In this document: one piece after another, positions 1 to 8,260 of the stretch | How the letters are laid out: each line of letters starts with the position of its first letter | How positions within the stretch are numbered: the first letter of the stretch is position 1 | Source: Mangrovivirga halotolerans | Lineage (GTDB): Bacteria > Bacteroidota > Bacteroidia > Cytophagales > Cyclobacteriaceae | NCBI RefSeq assembly: GCF_026241165.1 | Contig: NZ_JAPFQN010000003.1 | Coordinates: forward strand, 372,001 to 436,000 | Direction of reading: 5' to 3' | DNA: 64,000 nt | Position numbers and translations under genes: made by a program | The notes under the pieces: model-generated | Told to the model about the DNA's origin: nothing | Databases searched by the model: none | Seen by the model: only the letters and a program-made list of their open reading frames with translations

Positions 1-119
1 TTTCTGGCTACAAAGGTTACATGGTGTTCTTCACTTTGCTCGTTAAACTGATTGATCTTAAATCCAAAGTATCCACCAACACCACCAAGTCCGATAATTG
101 CTATATTTTTTTTGGTCAT
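1..119 (-). CDS. Ketopantoate reductase-like protein (N-terminal part)
   Basis: Only the first 39 codons are inside the window; the gene runs off the left edge. The ATG is at 117-119. The translation opens with a Rossmann nucleotide-binding fingerprint, IAIIGLGGVGGYFG, after MTKKN. In the ApbA/PanE family this G-x-G-x-x-G-x-(Y/F) start binds NADPH, and family members reduce 2-dehydropantoate to pantoate for coenzyme A synthesis or act as related NADP oxidoreductases. Only the dinucleotide-binding loop is visible, so the substrate is unknown and another small Rossmann dehydrogenase is possible. The next gene on the same strand is a Crp-type regulator that starts further right. Confidence 0.65.
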   Translation of the reverse strand, partial: MTKKNIAIIGLGGVGGYFGFKINQFNEQSEEHHVTFVAR

Positions 120-186
120 CGCTTAATTTATTTTTAGCAAATTTGATTAAAACCTCCTGAAAGAGTTCTTGACAAATGGCAAGAAA

Positions 187-768
187 TCAAACTGTACTGA
201 TTTCTTTTCTGATTCTGCTTAACGAACTATCGGTAATGCCTAAATAAGAAGCTATTATTTTTAATGGAACATGTTGAAATATCTCAGGCTTCTTTTCCAG
301 TAGGTTCACGTAACGTGTTTCTGCCTTCTGACTGGCCATCTCAATCAACCTTTCATTTAGCTCATGATAATTGATAACGAAAAGCAGCCTGCTAAATTCC
401 CTGAATTCCGGGATGTTGTGAAAGTTAGCCTGGACATGGTCTATACTAGTTTCCCAAAACGAACAAGGACTCAAAGTCTGGTAAATCTGTCTGGTAGGTT
501 GTTGCTTAAAAAAGGAAAGGAAATCGTTAACAAAGCACGGCGCTGAATAGATGTTAGTCGTAACTTCCTCTCCTTCTTCATTAAAAATAAAAGAACGCAT
601 ATATCCTTTTTCAAGAAAGTAAGTTTTAGTGCTTACAGTATTTTCATCCAGCAGAATAGCGTTTTTATTCAGATGGAAGTGATTAAACGAGTGAGTGATT
701 TTTTCTACCACCTCCTTTTCGATGGGGAATAACGAATGGAAATAATGATTTAGAATAGATTTATCCAT
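187..768 (-). CDS. Crp/Fnr family transcriptional regulator
   Basis: The 193-residue product has the layout of a Bacteroidota Crp/Fnr-type regulator. An N-terminal cyclic-nucleotide-binding-like beta barrel (about residues 20-115) contains the FLEKGYMRSF region, and a C-terminal helix-turn-helix contains HVPLKIIASYLGITDSSLSRIRK. The barrel lacks a clear cAMP phosphate-binding cassette, as is common in this subfamily, so the ligand cannot be stated. I chose the ATG at 766-768 (MDKSILNHYF). An in-frame TTG at 819 would add 17 unconserved-looking residues. It lies on the same strand as, and 3' of, an AraC-type regulator, and upstream of the reductase-like gene that it may control; that link is inference. 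Confidence 0.85.
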   Translation of the reverse strand: MDKSILNHYFHSLFPIEKEVVEKITHSFNHFHLNKNAILLDENTVSTKTYFLEKGYMRSFIFNEEGEEVTTNIYSAPCFVNDFLSFFKQQPTRQIYQTLSPCSFWETSIDHVQANFHNIPEFREFSRLLFVINYHELNERLIEMASQKAETRYVNLLEKKPEIFQHVPLKIIASYLGITDSSLSRIRKEISTV

Positions 769-848
769 TGTGTAATTAGTTCTACCAGATGGTAAAGCTA
801 AAGTCTTTTCTTTGATCAAAAAAGGGAGTTGCCTCCCTGATATTTTAT

Positions 849-1766
849 TTATTCAATCGGGATATAAAAGTCAACGATAGCCTTCTTTTCCGGATGCTCA
901 TTGAAATTGTTATGATAGATCTCGAATGGGTCTTTATCAGCTTTTTTGTAACCGTTGTCATTCATCCAGACAAATAATCCACGCCATGATTTCTCAAATT
1001 CATCTAATCCAATTTCAAAGCTTCCTTTGATGTGTTTTCCAGGCTCAATAGCAGTCAATTCTATCTCTCCTTCTGTCTCCACAGGTTTATTTATTAACAT
1101 GCAGGCACTTATTCTTACTTTATCAGCCTCGGTAACTTTGAAGCTATCATGGTAAATCGTGGCCATTTTCGTTTGTTCATTCATAAGCCCTTTTGGTGTT
1201 GCCCATCTCATTATTTTCTGAAAAGCATCCGGGAGGTTTTTCGGACCGATCACTGAAAGATAAGCAAGTGGTAATTTTTCTGTGTTTATAATTTCAACTT
1301 TTGCGTTCATATCGATGTGTTTTTTAAGATTATCAATAACACAAAGGTATTTTTCATAGTCAGAAAGATCTTGACCATTCTTGCTATCTAGTTGACGAAT
1401 CTTGCTAAACCGGTTTGGGTTTTGCTTTTTAAATTCTGAAGGGCTAATGCTGTAAAACTTTTTAAAGGCTCTGGTAAAGGAGGAGTTGTCTTTAAATCCG
1501 TTTTTGAAGGCAATCTCTGTTATCGTAAGGTCTTTGTGAAGTAAATCTAAAGCGGACTTTTCTATTTTTCGGCGGGTGACAAATTCATTCAATGTTTCTC
1601 CAGTTATGTATTTAAAAATACGATGGAAATGAAAAGGCGAGAATGCAGCTACTTCAGAAACTCTGGACAATGATAAGTCAGCATCAAGATTATTATCAAT
1701 GAATTGAAAAACCTTGTTGATTCTGATTTTATAATCAATTTGAGTTTCTTTATTGGATAAGGGCAT
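849..1766 (-). CDS. AraC family regulator with GyrI-like effector-binding domain
   Basis: Residues about 14-115 form an AraC-type double helix-turn-helix, with FSPFHFHRIFKYITGETLNE and the second helix region IAFKNGFKDNSSFTRAFKKF. Residues about 155-305 match the GyrI-like/AraC effector-binding fold, ending in the typical FYIPIE segment after a conserved Glu/Trp-rich stretch. This N-HTH plus C-GyrI order is the Rob/BmrR-like arrangement that senses small hydrophobic molecules. It probably acts as a cytoplasmic activator of detoxification or stress genes, but the effector and targets are unknown. The start is ATG. A gap of about 80 bases separates it from the Crp-type gene, and about 140 bases separate it from the hydrolase genes upstream. 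Confidence 0.9.
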   Translation of the reverse strand: MPLSNKETQIDYKIRINKVFQFIDNNLDADLSLSRVSEVAAFSPFHFHRIFKYITGETLNEFVTRRKIEKSALDLLHKDLTITEIAFKNGFKDNSSFTRAFKKFYSISPSEFKKQNPNRFSKIRQLDSKNGQDLSDYEKYLCVIDNLKKHIDMNAKVEIINTEKLPLAYLSVIGPKNLPDAFQKIMRWATPKGLMNEQTKMATIYHDSFKVTEADKVRISACMLINKPVETEGEIELTAIEPGKHIKGSFEIGLDEFEKSWRGLFVWMNDNGYKKADKDPFEIYHNNFNEHPEKKAIVDFYIPIE

Positions 1767-1908
1767 TAAGCTTTTAAGGAATATTTAATGTTTAAGTAGT
1801 ATTTGTACTCTTAAAACTAACTGAACCTATCATGAAAAGAAAGTTCTATTGCTGAGATTTTATGTTTTTAAATTAATGGTTTAATCTTCATTAGAGAACG
1901 ATACTATT

Positions 1909-2550
1909 TTAATTGCGCGGATTGATTTTTTCATTGATCACTTTACTGATTTCGTCAGATCGGTCAACGATCATAAAGTGTCCGCCACCTTTGATGACGT
2001 GTTTGTCATAAGTTGCTTTTAAGGGAAGTAGATTATCTTTAGAACCATGAATTTTTAATGTTTCATTAACTAGGCGCTGATTGTTTTTCCAGGTGGTTAA
2101 TTTCAATACTGCCCATTTGGCAAATTTCAAGTCTGTATCCTTGAGGATCTGGTACAACAGTGCTTTTTCTTTAGCACTAAATACCCAGGCTGCCAGCTTA
2201 TCCGGAGGTTTGAAAAAGAGATTAGGAATGAATTTTAAAATTTTTGTTTTACCAATTAGTCGATAAAATATTGGCAGTTCCTTCCTGGTTTCTGCTGACG
2301 AAATTAGAATGGTCAGGTCCGGATTAAGCTTTTTACTTATTTCTACAGCGATCAAGCCTCCAAAACTGACTCCCAGGATTCCAAATTGGTCTTTTGTGTC
2401 AATATTTTCACTTAACCTGAGTGCATAATCCTCAATCGATTCACCCGGTAAAGGATCGATCCAGTCCAGAGGAATCAATTCACAATGAAGAGAAAGGTGT
2501 TGGAATACCCGTTTATCGGCTCCTAGTCCGCTGATAGCATAGAGCCTCAT
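1909..2550 (-). CDS. Alpha/beta hydrolase-like protein
   Basis: The 213-residue protein is a compact alpha/beta hydrolase. It has an N-terminal oxyanion-like ISGLGADKRVF segment, a nucleophile elbow GVSFGG (Ser in G-x-S-x-G), a candidate Asp in HGSKDNLLP, and a candidate His in KGGGHFMI, so the whole triad can be placed. No signal peptide is visible, so it is probably cytoplasmic. Its ATG overlaps the stop codon of the neighbouring hydrolase gene by four bases (ATGA), which suggests translational coupling. The two proteins are not close copies of one another. The substrate cannot be inferred; esterase or thioesterase activity is typical for the fold. Confidence 0.78.
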   Translation of the reverse strand: MRLYAISGLGADKRVFQHLSLHCELIPLDWIDPLPGESIEDYALRLSENIDTKDQFGILGVSFGGLIAVEISKKLNPDLTILISSAETRKELPIFYRLIGKTKILKFIPNLFFKPPDKLAAWVFSAKEKALLYQILKDTDLKFAKWAVLKLTTWKNNQRLVNETLKIHGSKDNLLPLKATYDKHVIKGGGHFMIVDRSDEISKVINEKINPRN

Positions 2551-3494
2551 TCTGAAATAAAATCTCTGACCACCGTCAGGCTTCTGTTAGGTACTTCTTC
2601 CATCGGTACATGCCCGGCATTGTCTAAAATAACCAGTGTATCATTGGGTAAGTCTTCGTGAAAACGATGGGCCTGATCAACAGGGATCAGATCATCCTGA
2701 GCACCCCAGAGAACCAATGTTCTTTTTTTAATCGATGGAATGTTTTTATATGCTTCTGTATTTTTTCGTGTATCAAATGCATCAACGAAGGCCTGTCTGT
2801 TTCCTTTCCTTAAGGTAAGTTCGAAATACCGGTCTATTAGCTCTTCAGTAACCTTGGAATCGTTGACATAGACATTTTTAATGCTTGATTTAACTACAAA
2901 CCGGGGAGTGATAAAGGTAAAAGCACTGTTTACAACCGGGATTTTAGCCATTTGAAAGGCGAGGGGACGACTTTTTGATTTAAAAGGATAACCTGCAGCA
3001 TCGATCAGGATCAGTTTGTTTACTTTTTCAGGATATTCATCGGTAAACCGCCAGGCGATGTGGCCTCCCAGGGAGTTTCCGGCCAGGATACAATTATCTA
3101 TATTAAGGGAATCGAGAAATGTATTAAGAAAATCGACATAGTGATCGATGGAATAATCCTGGTTAGCAAACGGTCCTGTAAGACCATAACCAGGGAGGTC
3201 CATTCTAACTACCCTGTGTTCAGATTTTAACTCATTTGCCCAGACATTAAAAGTATGAAGGCTTGCGCCGGTGCCATGGATCAGAACTATGGGTAGCGAA
3301 TCTGCTTGATTACCCTCATCACGATAATGTACATCGGCTCCATTTATGGAGATAAATGCAGACGCGTCATTAGCGTACTTAGCCTTCAGTTCCTCAAGCG
3401 GAATATTCGAATGCCCAAAGAAAAGGGCTGTGAGAGCGATGATAATAAGCAGGGTGGCAAAAACGAGTTTGATAAATTTACCCAGTTTTTTCAT
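2547..3494 (-). CDS. Membrane-anchored alpha/beta hydrolase
   Basis: This 315-residue protein begins with a hydrophobic segment (residues about 8-27) that looks like a signal anchor, followed by a full alpha/beta hydrolase fold. The HGTGASLHTFNVW loop supplies the oxyanion hole, GNSLGG is the nucleophile elbow, Asp lies in WGAQDDLIPV, and the catalytic His lies in DNAGHVPMEE. This is the pattern of haloalkane dehalogenase/epoxide hydrolase-type and esterase-type enzymes, so the specific reaction is open. The active domain should face the periplasm. It is the first gene of a two-gene unit, with the second hydrolase starting within its stop codon. Confidence 0.87.
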   Translation of the reverse strand: MKKLGKFIKLVFATLLIIIALTALFFGHSNIPLEELKAKYANDASAFISINGADVHYRDEGNQADSLPIVLIHGTGASLHTFNVWANELKSEHRVVRMDLPGYGLTGPFANQDYSIDHYVDFLNTFLDSLNIDNCILAGNSLGGHIAWRFTDEYPEKVNKLILIDAAGYPFKSKSRPLAFQMAKIPVVNSAFTFITPRFVVKSSIKNVYVNDSKVTEELIDRYFELTLRKGNRQAFVDAFDTRKNTEAYKNIPSIKKRTLVLWGAQDDLIPVDQAHRFHEDLPNDTLVILDNAGHVPMEEVPNRSLTVVRDFISE

Positions 3495-3710
3495 GTGGTG
3501 ATGTTTTGGTTAATGCTTTATGAATAATGGTTCTAATATGGTAAAAATTGAGTGGATTTGGAAGTGAGATTTTAAAGTAATGAATTAATCAACTTGAGCA
3601 TCACTTGAGAAAATGTTATTTATATTGAACGTAATTAAATGGTGTCGTAAAATGTCTATTGCAATTATACTTTTAAATAATTTTGATTTATCAAAATAAT
3701 ATTCTTCGAT

Positions 3711-3740
3711 TTTGAATCTCGTTTTTAAATCCATATCTTT
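3711..3740 (+). promoter_or_regulatory. Possible Bacteroidota-type promoter for lipoprotein gene
   Basis: A TTTG at 3711-3714 is followed, 18 bases later, by TATCTTTT at 3733-3740, which is one base from the TAnnTTTG -7 consensus. It lies about 30 bases before the ATG at 3772. The match is imperfect and in AT-rich DNA, so the call is tentative. Confidence 0.35.
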
Positions 3741-3771
3741 TGACTTTTTATAAATATTAATTTTTTAAGAG

Positions 3772-4431
3772 ATGGAAAGACTTATTAACTTATGCTTAGT
3801 GATGGTTTTATTTATGGCAATATCGTGTAATGATGATGATGAAGTGGAAGCATTGCCTAAAGTACAAGATATATTAACGACTTCGTTAACTGACTATGAG
3901 AATGCAGCTGACGACCGTTGGGTGCAGATTACTGAAGAGGAATATAATTTATTGAGAATCGAAATGGTAGATGTTAATGTTTGTGGTTTATACGATTCAG
4001 CATATGTAGCGACTACAGCATTTTCTAACGGGTCGAATAGCTTTACGAGGGCAAATAATGTGCCTGATGTTGTTCCTCCAAATAATTATGTGTTTGCATT
4101 TAGATATGAGGCATATTTTGATTATCAAACATCATCAAGTTTTGAAGTAAAGTTATCTACTGAAAGTAATAATACCGGATTTAAAACTATAGCACGACCA
4201 TTACCTTCTCATACTGGAGGTAATTTTTATTATTTCGCCTTAAAGAAAGGTGCTGATGCTTTCACAGGAACTAATGAAGGGTATGTAGGTGTTTATAATG
4301 ATATAGATATTGCTATGGTAGAAGCTGGAAGTCATTATTATCAAGCAGGTAATAATACAGATTTGCCAAATTCTAATGATGGATATTTAAATAAATACCA
4401 GGCATTAAGTACACCATCTAATCCATGGTGA
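3772..4431 (+). CDS. Predicted lipoprotein of unknown function
   Basis: The 219-residue product starts with a lipoprotein signal peptide: a short charged start, a hydrophobic core, then AISC as the lipobox followed by an Asn/Asp/Glu-rich tether (NDDDEVE). In Bacteroidota such an acidic tether often marks surface export. The rest contains no domain I recognise; it is rich in Asn, Tyr and Phe and probably folds as beta structure (for example the FAFRYEAYFDYQTSS stretch). It is an isolated plus-strand gene between minus-strand neighbours and is closed by a strong terminator, so it is probably transcribed alone. No function can be assigned. Confidence 0.75.
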   Translation: MERLINLCLVMVLFMAISCNDDDEVEALPKVQDILTTSLTDYENAADDRWVQITEEEYNLLRIEMVDVNVCGLYDSAYVATTAFSNGSNSFTRANNVPDVVPPNNYVFAFRYEAYFDYQTSSSFEVKLSTESNNTGFKTIARPLPSHTGGNFYYFALKKGADAFTGTNEGYVGVYNDIDIAMVEAGSHYYQAGNNTDLPNSNDGYLNKYQALSTPSNPW

Positions 4432-4470
4432 TTAAAACGTATTGTAAAAAATAGCATCAACCAAAATATA

Positions 4471-4502
4471 AAAGAGCTGAATTTTTCTTCAGCTCTTTTT
4501 GT
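4471..4502 (+). terminator. Intrinsic terminator after the lipoprotein gene
   Basis: AAAGAGCTGAA and TTCAGCTCTTT form an 11-base stem with a short T-rich loop, and the descending arm runs into a T tract ending near 4500. It lies about 40 bases after the stop codon of the plus-strand lipoprotein gene. The A-rich ascending arm means it could also work on the minus strand. Confidence 0.85.
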
Positions 4503-4611
4503 TTATGAATTAAATAATAACAGCCGGATCGGGTCTTTTCATTTAAATTAAAAGCATCGGTAAGGGTGGGCTTTCGGAAATTATTTTCTTAAGTAATTAT
4601 GTAGTTTAGCT

Positions 4612-4773
4612 TCATGTCACACGCTGGTGAAGGAGATTTTTTTTACTTAATTGTTTTGAAAATTCGGGTTCTTTGTAAACCTGATGAGCTTTCCCTGATA
4701 AAATTTTAGATTGAATATCCATGCTATCAAACCATTTTTCGTCCGGTTTAAACTCCTCATTTTCACCAATACA
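4612..4773 (-). pseudogene. Possible remnant of a degraded coding sequence
   Basis: Within the roughly 400-base gap between two genes, the minus strand carries 53 sense codons before a TGA at 4612-4614, preceded by an in-frame TGA at 4774-4776 and with no good start codon. The composition looks coding: charged and aromatic residues such as KPDEKWFDSMDIQSKI, KAHQVYKEPEF and SKKNLLHQRVT, unlike translated AT-rich spacer. It may be the 3' end of a lost gene. I do not recognise the family, and chance cannot be excluded. The rest of the gap holds only the terminator and unremarkable AT-rich sequence. Confidence 0.35.
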
Positions 4774-4828
4774 TCAGATTAGATTTATCTGATCAAAAAA
4801 TGCGAAAGAGATAACCTTTATTGATTGG

Positions 4829-5179
4829 TTATTTTAAAGAAGGCTTATTACTGTAATATATCAAAAATAAAATACCGATTAAGAAAACAGGAAATCCCAG
4901 AACTACAGTCATATTTCCATAGAGCCAAACAAACCAGGCAGTAAAAAAAAGACTAATCCACCACGTTATTAAGATTATACCCGCTTTTTTCTCATTTTTC
5001 CATACAAAATAGTAGCCTATAAAAAACAAGGTAAAGAGAATAAAAACCATTACGATTCCAAAATTTGATTCTCTAAAATCCGGATCATAAGGAGGGAATG
5101 CTTCATCTATAAAAATCATTATATAAATGATAGCAGCGATGGTGGTAAGAATCCGTAATATGTTTCGAAAAGTCTTCAT
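4829..5179 (-). CDS. Small integral membrane protein
   Basis: The 116-residue protein has about four hydrophobic segments (residues about 7-24, 40-60, 67-88 and 90-110). The short loops include a conserved-looking FPPYDPDFRES stretch and a WKNEKKAG cytoplasmic turn. This resembles the small DUF-type four-helix membrane proteins common in Bacteroidota. It has no recognisable catalytic residues or transport motif. The start is ATG, with no clear ribosome binding site. It lies 3' of the carboxypeptidase-regulatory-domain gene on the same strand but is not tightly spaced to it. The function is unknown. Confidence 0.7.
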   Translation of the reverse strand: MKTFRNILRILTTIAAIIYIMIFIDEAFPPYDPDFRESNFGIVMVFILFTLFFIGYYFVWKNEKKAGIILITWWISLFFTAWFVWLYGNMTVVLGFPVFLIGILFLIYYSNKPSLK

Positions 5180-5348
5180 TGCATATTACATTAGTGAAAC
5201 TAGCTTTGGAAAGCTATTTTCCGGCTAACTGCCTGGTTTATATTTTATAAAGGTCTATATAATTATATACGTATTTCACGATAAAAGGGAGGTCTATATA
5301 AGAGAAAAATACGCTTATAGATTTAATGAAAATGACTTTACTTTTTCA

Positions 5349-6440
5349 TTAAAATATAGGTGGAGCATTAAAATCTTCCCAAAATTTTTCATTATAAGAA
5401 ACTTCATAGTCGTATAGATCAGTTTCTTTACCAGCTTCAGGTAGTTCGGTTTCAATTTTCTTTTCTTCTGTAGAAAGAACCTTAATATATCTCCTGATTT
5501 TATTTTCAACATTATTGCGAATGGAAACTCTGTAATCATCGATAGAATTTACATGCCAACTACCGGTTTCCGATTTTATGAAATCAACATATTGCACGGA
5601 TTCCAAAAAGTAAAAACCTTCGGGTTCTGTTTCCTTGTCCTTTTTAGGCTTATTATGAAAAGATTCCTTAATAGCGATTATAGCGTAATCATTGACAGTA
5701 ATATAAATTGATGTTGTATGTTCTGGTCTCTTTATTGATTCTAATAAAAGATGATAAACTTCAAAACCGAGGAATTCTGACCTTCCCTTCAGAGAAATCC
5801 TGAAATTCTTTAATACCCTTTTTTCTAAATATATTTTGGTCCACGCTAATGAATAAAGAACGTTAACGCCATTTCCACCATAAAAGCCAGGGTCATTGTT
5901 GAACACTGGTCTTTTTTGATAGATGTAAAAAGCAGGATTTTTATGATTGCTCTGAAATCCTTTAGAACCTGTTTTTGCTAATACTTCCAGTTTACGTATC
6001 GGTTCTTCATTTGCTTGAATATATTCGTAGTAATAGATGTTTTTCGTAATGTCACTTTTGTAATAATTATTACTGTAGTTTTCCAGTGCTTTCTTTACTA
6101 TTTCTTTTGGATCAATTGCCCTGACTGTTATTTCTTGCAGTGTATAAATATCTTCTTCCAGATAAATGGTACTGGCACCTGGATTTTTAATTAAAAGTGG
6201 TTTGTAACCAATACAAGAAACTGATATTTGAGTTTCTATATCATTCCCGGGATAGGTAAAAAGAAAAAATCCTTGCTCATTTGTTGATGTACCAATGTTC
6301 GAATCTCTTATATAAATATGCGCATTAAAAACCGGGGTAGAATCTCTTTTACTAAGTATCCGTCCTTCCCATTGATTTTGTTGTTGAGAAATGCCAGGTA
6401 AGTAGAATACAAGAAAAATTAATATTAAAGAATATTTCAT
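5349..6440 (-). CDS. Exported protein with carboxypeptidase regulatory-like domain
   Basis: The 363-residue protein has a signal peptide (residues 1-18, LVFYLPGISQ), then a CarboxypepD_reg-like beta-sandwich (residues about 22-105). That domain carries the typical pattern G-R-I-L, stronger at TPVFNAHIYIRDSNIGTST, followed by NEQGFFLF. The remaining 250 residues are a soluble beta-rich region similar in layout to DUF5686-type or other cell-envelope proteins of Bacteroidota, but shorter than the outer-membrane DUF5686 proteins, and no barrel is evident. It probably sits in the periplasm or at the outer membrane. It is monocistronic as far as spacing shows. The exact role is unknown. Confidence 0.8.
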   Translation of the reverse strand: MKYSLILIFLVFYLPGISQQQNQWEGRILSKRDSTPVFNAHIYIRDSNIGTSTNEQGFFLFTYPGNDIETQISVSCIGYKPLLIKNPGASTIYLEEDIYTLQEITVRAIDPKEIVKKALENYSNNYYKSDITKNIYYYEYIQANEEPIRKLEVLAKTGSKGFQSNHKNPAFYIYQKRPVFNNDPGFYGGNGVNVLYSLAWTKIYLEKRVLKNFRISLKGRSEFLGFEVYHLLLESIKRPEHTTSIYITVNDYAIIAIKESFHNKPKKDKETEPEGFYFLESVQYVDFIKSETGSWHVNSIDDYRVSIRNNVENKIRRYIKVLSTEEKKIETELPEAGKETDLYDYEVSYNEKFWEDFNAPPIF

Positions 6441-6488
6441 AAGGGGATGTTATTTTAATCTTTGGTGGAAGAATTACCTTAATTAACA

Positions 6489-6911
6489 TTATTCAAGGAT
6501 TTTTTTCATCCCATCAATTAATGAAGCCCAGGTCCCTTCAGAGTGTTTGGCGCGTTCTATATCGTAATTAGTTTGGTATATGGTCAACGCTGTATCTTCT
6601 CCCTCTGATTTTACCTGGTAGCTTATGTATAAATAATTCTCAGGCACATCTTCTTTATTACTCCAGCTACTTAAATAAGAGTATGACAACCTTTCGTTTT
6701 GAACATATTCAAGAACCTCTCCCTTATCTATGTATTTTTGGCCTTCCCATTCTCCCTGGAATACTATAGGACTACCTACCTTCCAGTCAGTTACTAATTC
6801 CGTTCCAAAAAAGTATTTTTTAACGATTTCAGGATTGGTTAAGGCATCCCACACTTTTTCTATTGGAGCTTTGATTTTTGACTGATGTTTAATTTTATTT
6901 TGGTTGACCAT
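6489..6911 (-). CDS. SRPBCC/AHSA1-family protein
   Basis: The 140-residue protein matches the activator-of-Hsp90-homologue-1-like branch of the START/SRPBCC superfamily. It has an N-terminal strand KHQSKIKAPIEKVWDALTNP, the typical turn and FFGTELVTDWKVGSPIVF, then GEWEGQKYIDKGEVLEY, and a C-terminal helix (EGTWASLIDGMKKILE). The fold makes a deep hydrophobic cavity. Members are often found with ArsR regulators or act in polyketide or stress contexts, but here no regulator lies beside it. It is cytoplasmic, and the ligand is unknown. The length equals the family norm. Confidence 0.87.
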   Translation of the reverse strand: MVNQNKIKHQSKIKAPIEKVWDALTNPEIVKKYFFGTELVTDWKVGSPIVFQGEWEGQKYIDKGEVLEYVQNERLSYSYLSSWSNKEDVPENYLYISYQVKSEGEDTALTIYQTNYDIERAKHSEGTWASLIDGMKKILE

Positions 6912-7209
6912 TTGTTTAATGATGAATAATTATCTACTTATTAATTGAAATATACTTGTGATGTTTTTGTTTTTAAATCTTTATTTCAGGCAGATTTATT
7001 CAGCTTGAAGTATAAAATTATAATCGATGCAGAACTGATAGTGCCTGGTGATAAATCCATAAAAGTGGCAATGAAATTAGAAGTTTTCCACTTGAAAAGA
7101 AAGTGTTTTGACTAATATTGATTGGTATTAATCGTTTACGAATTACTGAGGAGGGATGAAACAATATTCATACATTAGTCCGCCGTCTATTTTTTATAAA
7201 TGAATGGAT
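6912..7209. other. Intergenic stretch with nothing recognised
   Basis: These 298 bases between the SRPBCC gene and the BtrH-like gene are AT-rich. I see no open reading frame, no convincing hairpin with a T tract, and no copy of the dispersed repeat. The right part must hold the 3' end signals of the BtrH-like gene, and the left part the SRPBCC promoter, but none can be pinned down. Confidence 0.5.
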
Positions 7210-8208
7210 TTAAATAGATTCATCTATAGTAGCATTCATTAATTTTTCCATCGTGTTTCTTTCTTTTTCTGATAAGTCAATTAAAATTTCTGAGGCTTGA
7301 TTGACATCGTTCAGGTCTTTGGTTTCACCAATTTCATCAAATAAATCAGCAATATTTTTCCATAAGCGAGCTATTTCACCATAATCCTCACTGGCTTTGA
7401 AAAGAATGTCTGATCCTGTTATTTCAGCACTTTCATAAAGAAAATCCCGATAAATATTTCTAAAGAGTGAGCCTCCGGTTCCACCTCGTTCCATTAAAGA
7501 GGCTGAAGTTTGAAAGTCCTTTTTGATATTTTTACTTGTTTTAAACCACTTTTTAATTTCTAAACTTGTCTTGTGGATTCCCTTATAACCAATGTTTTTT
7601 ATGGGAGGATTTAAAAAATCAGTTGCATTATTGTGGATAGCTCTTTTTATTACCTTCTTCAAATCGGGTTGTTCTCCATTTTTGCAAATGGTATACGAGC
7701 GGTTTCTTGAGGACATTGGTCCTTTTTCATTCCTTGCTAATTCCAGACTTTTTAAAGTGGTTCGTGCATCTCTGCCTTGCTGATTGGTGTCATTAAGGTA
7801 AGCCGTTTTATCATCATAACCGTAGATAGAAGCATAGTGCCCTGCGAAGTGAATTTTATTGGTGAAATAATCTAAATGATAGCAATCCAATTTAAGCCCG
7901 ACTGCCTTTCCTTTATCTATATTTGATTTCACATTTTTCCAGGCCTTTTTTATTGAAGAAGTTTCTTTTACTTCAAGTTTTAGATTTAAGTTTTTACAAA
8001 TGTTTTCAGTCAAAATATCTGGCTTTACCCTTCCGCCAATAAAGGGGAAATCCATAATTTTCATATTCCAAAAAATGTATCCTAAGCCCTCTCCAATTCC
8101 AAAAAGTATGGGTTCTGAAAGATTGATATCAAGTTGGTAAAGCAGGCTTCCTGTAGCGGTGGTTTCGCAATGCTGCCCGTTAAATGGTTTAAAATCTTTT
8201 ATAATCAT
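7210..8208 (-). CDS. BtrH N-terminal / DUF4872 domain protein
   Basis: From the ATG at 8206-8208 the product is 332 residues. A TTG 45 bases upstream is also in frame. The N-terminal half resembles the butirosin biosynthesis H (BtrH_N) fold, a papain-like acyltransferase or peptidase. It has a candidate nucleophile Cys in FNGQHCETTA, a His in HFAGHYASIYGYDD and an Asp in YLNDTNQQG. The C-terminal half fits the DUF4872 region that usually follows it. In butirosin synthesis BtrH transfers an acyl chain from a carrier protein, but here no carrier protein or biosynthetic genes are adjacent. The gene begins about 50 bases after a WYL regulator on the same strand, so the two are probably co-transcribed. 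Confidence 0.75.
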   Translation of the reverse strand: MIIKDFKPFNGQHCETTATGSLLYQLDINLSEPILFGIGEGLGYIFWNMKIMDFPFIGGRVKPDILTENICKNLNLKLEVKETSSIKKAWKNVKSNIDKGKAVGLKLDCYHLDYFTNKIHFAGHYASIYGYDDKTAYLNDTNQQGRDARTTLKSLELARNEKGPMSSRNRSYTICKNGEQPDLKKVIKRAIHNNATDFLNPPIKNIGYKGIHKTSLEIKKWFKTSKNIKKDFQTSASLMERGGTGGSLFRNIYRDFLYESAEITGSDILFKASEDYGEIARLWKNIADLFDEIGETKDLNDVNQASEILIDLSEKERNTMEKLMNATIDESI

Positions 8209-8260
8209 AATTTCACTGTTTATTTCAGGCAAATTATGATGGGGGTATGACAACCCTGTG

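Noticed and set aside
5315-5539. 74-codon minus-strand frame
   Set aside because: It overlaps the end of the carboxypeptidase-regulatory-domain gene in another frame and has no signal or domain.
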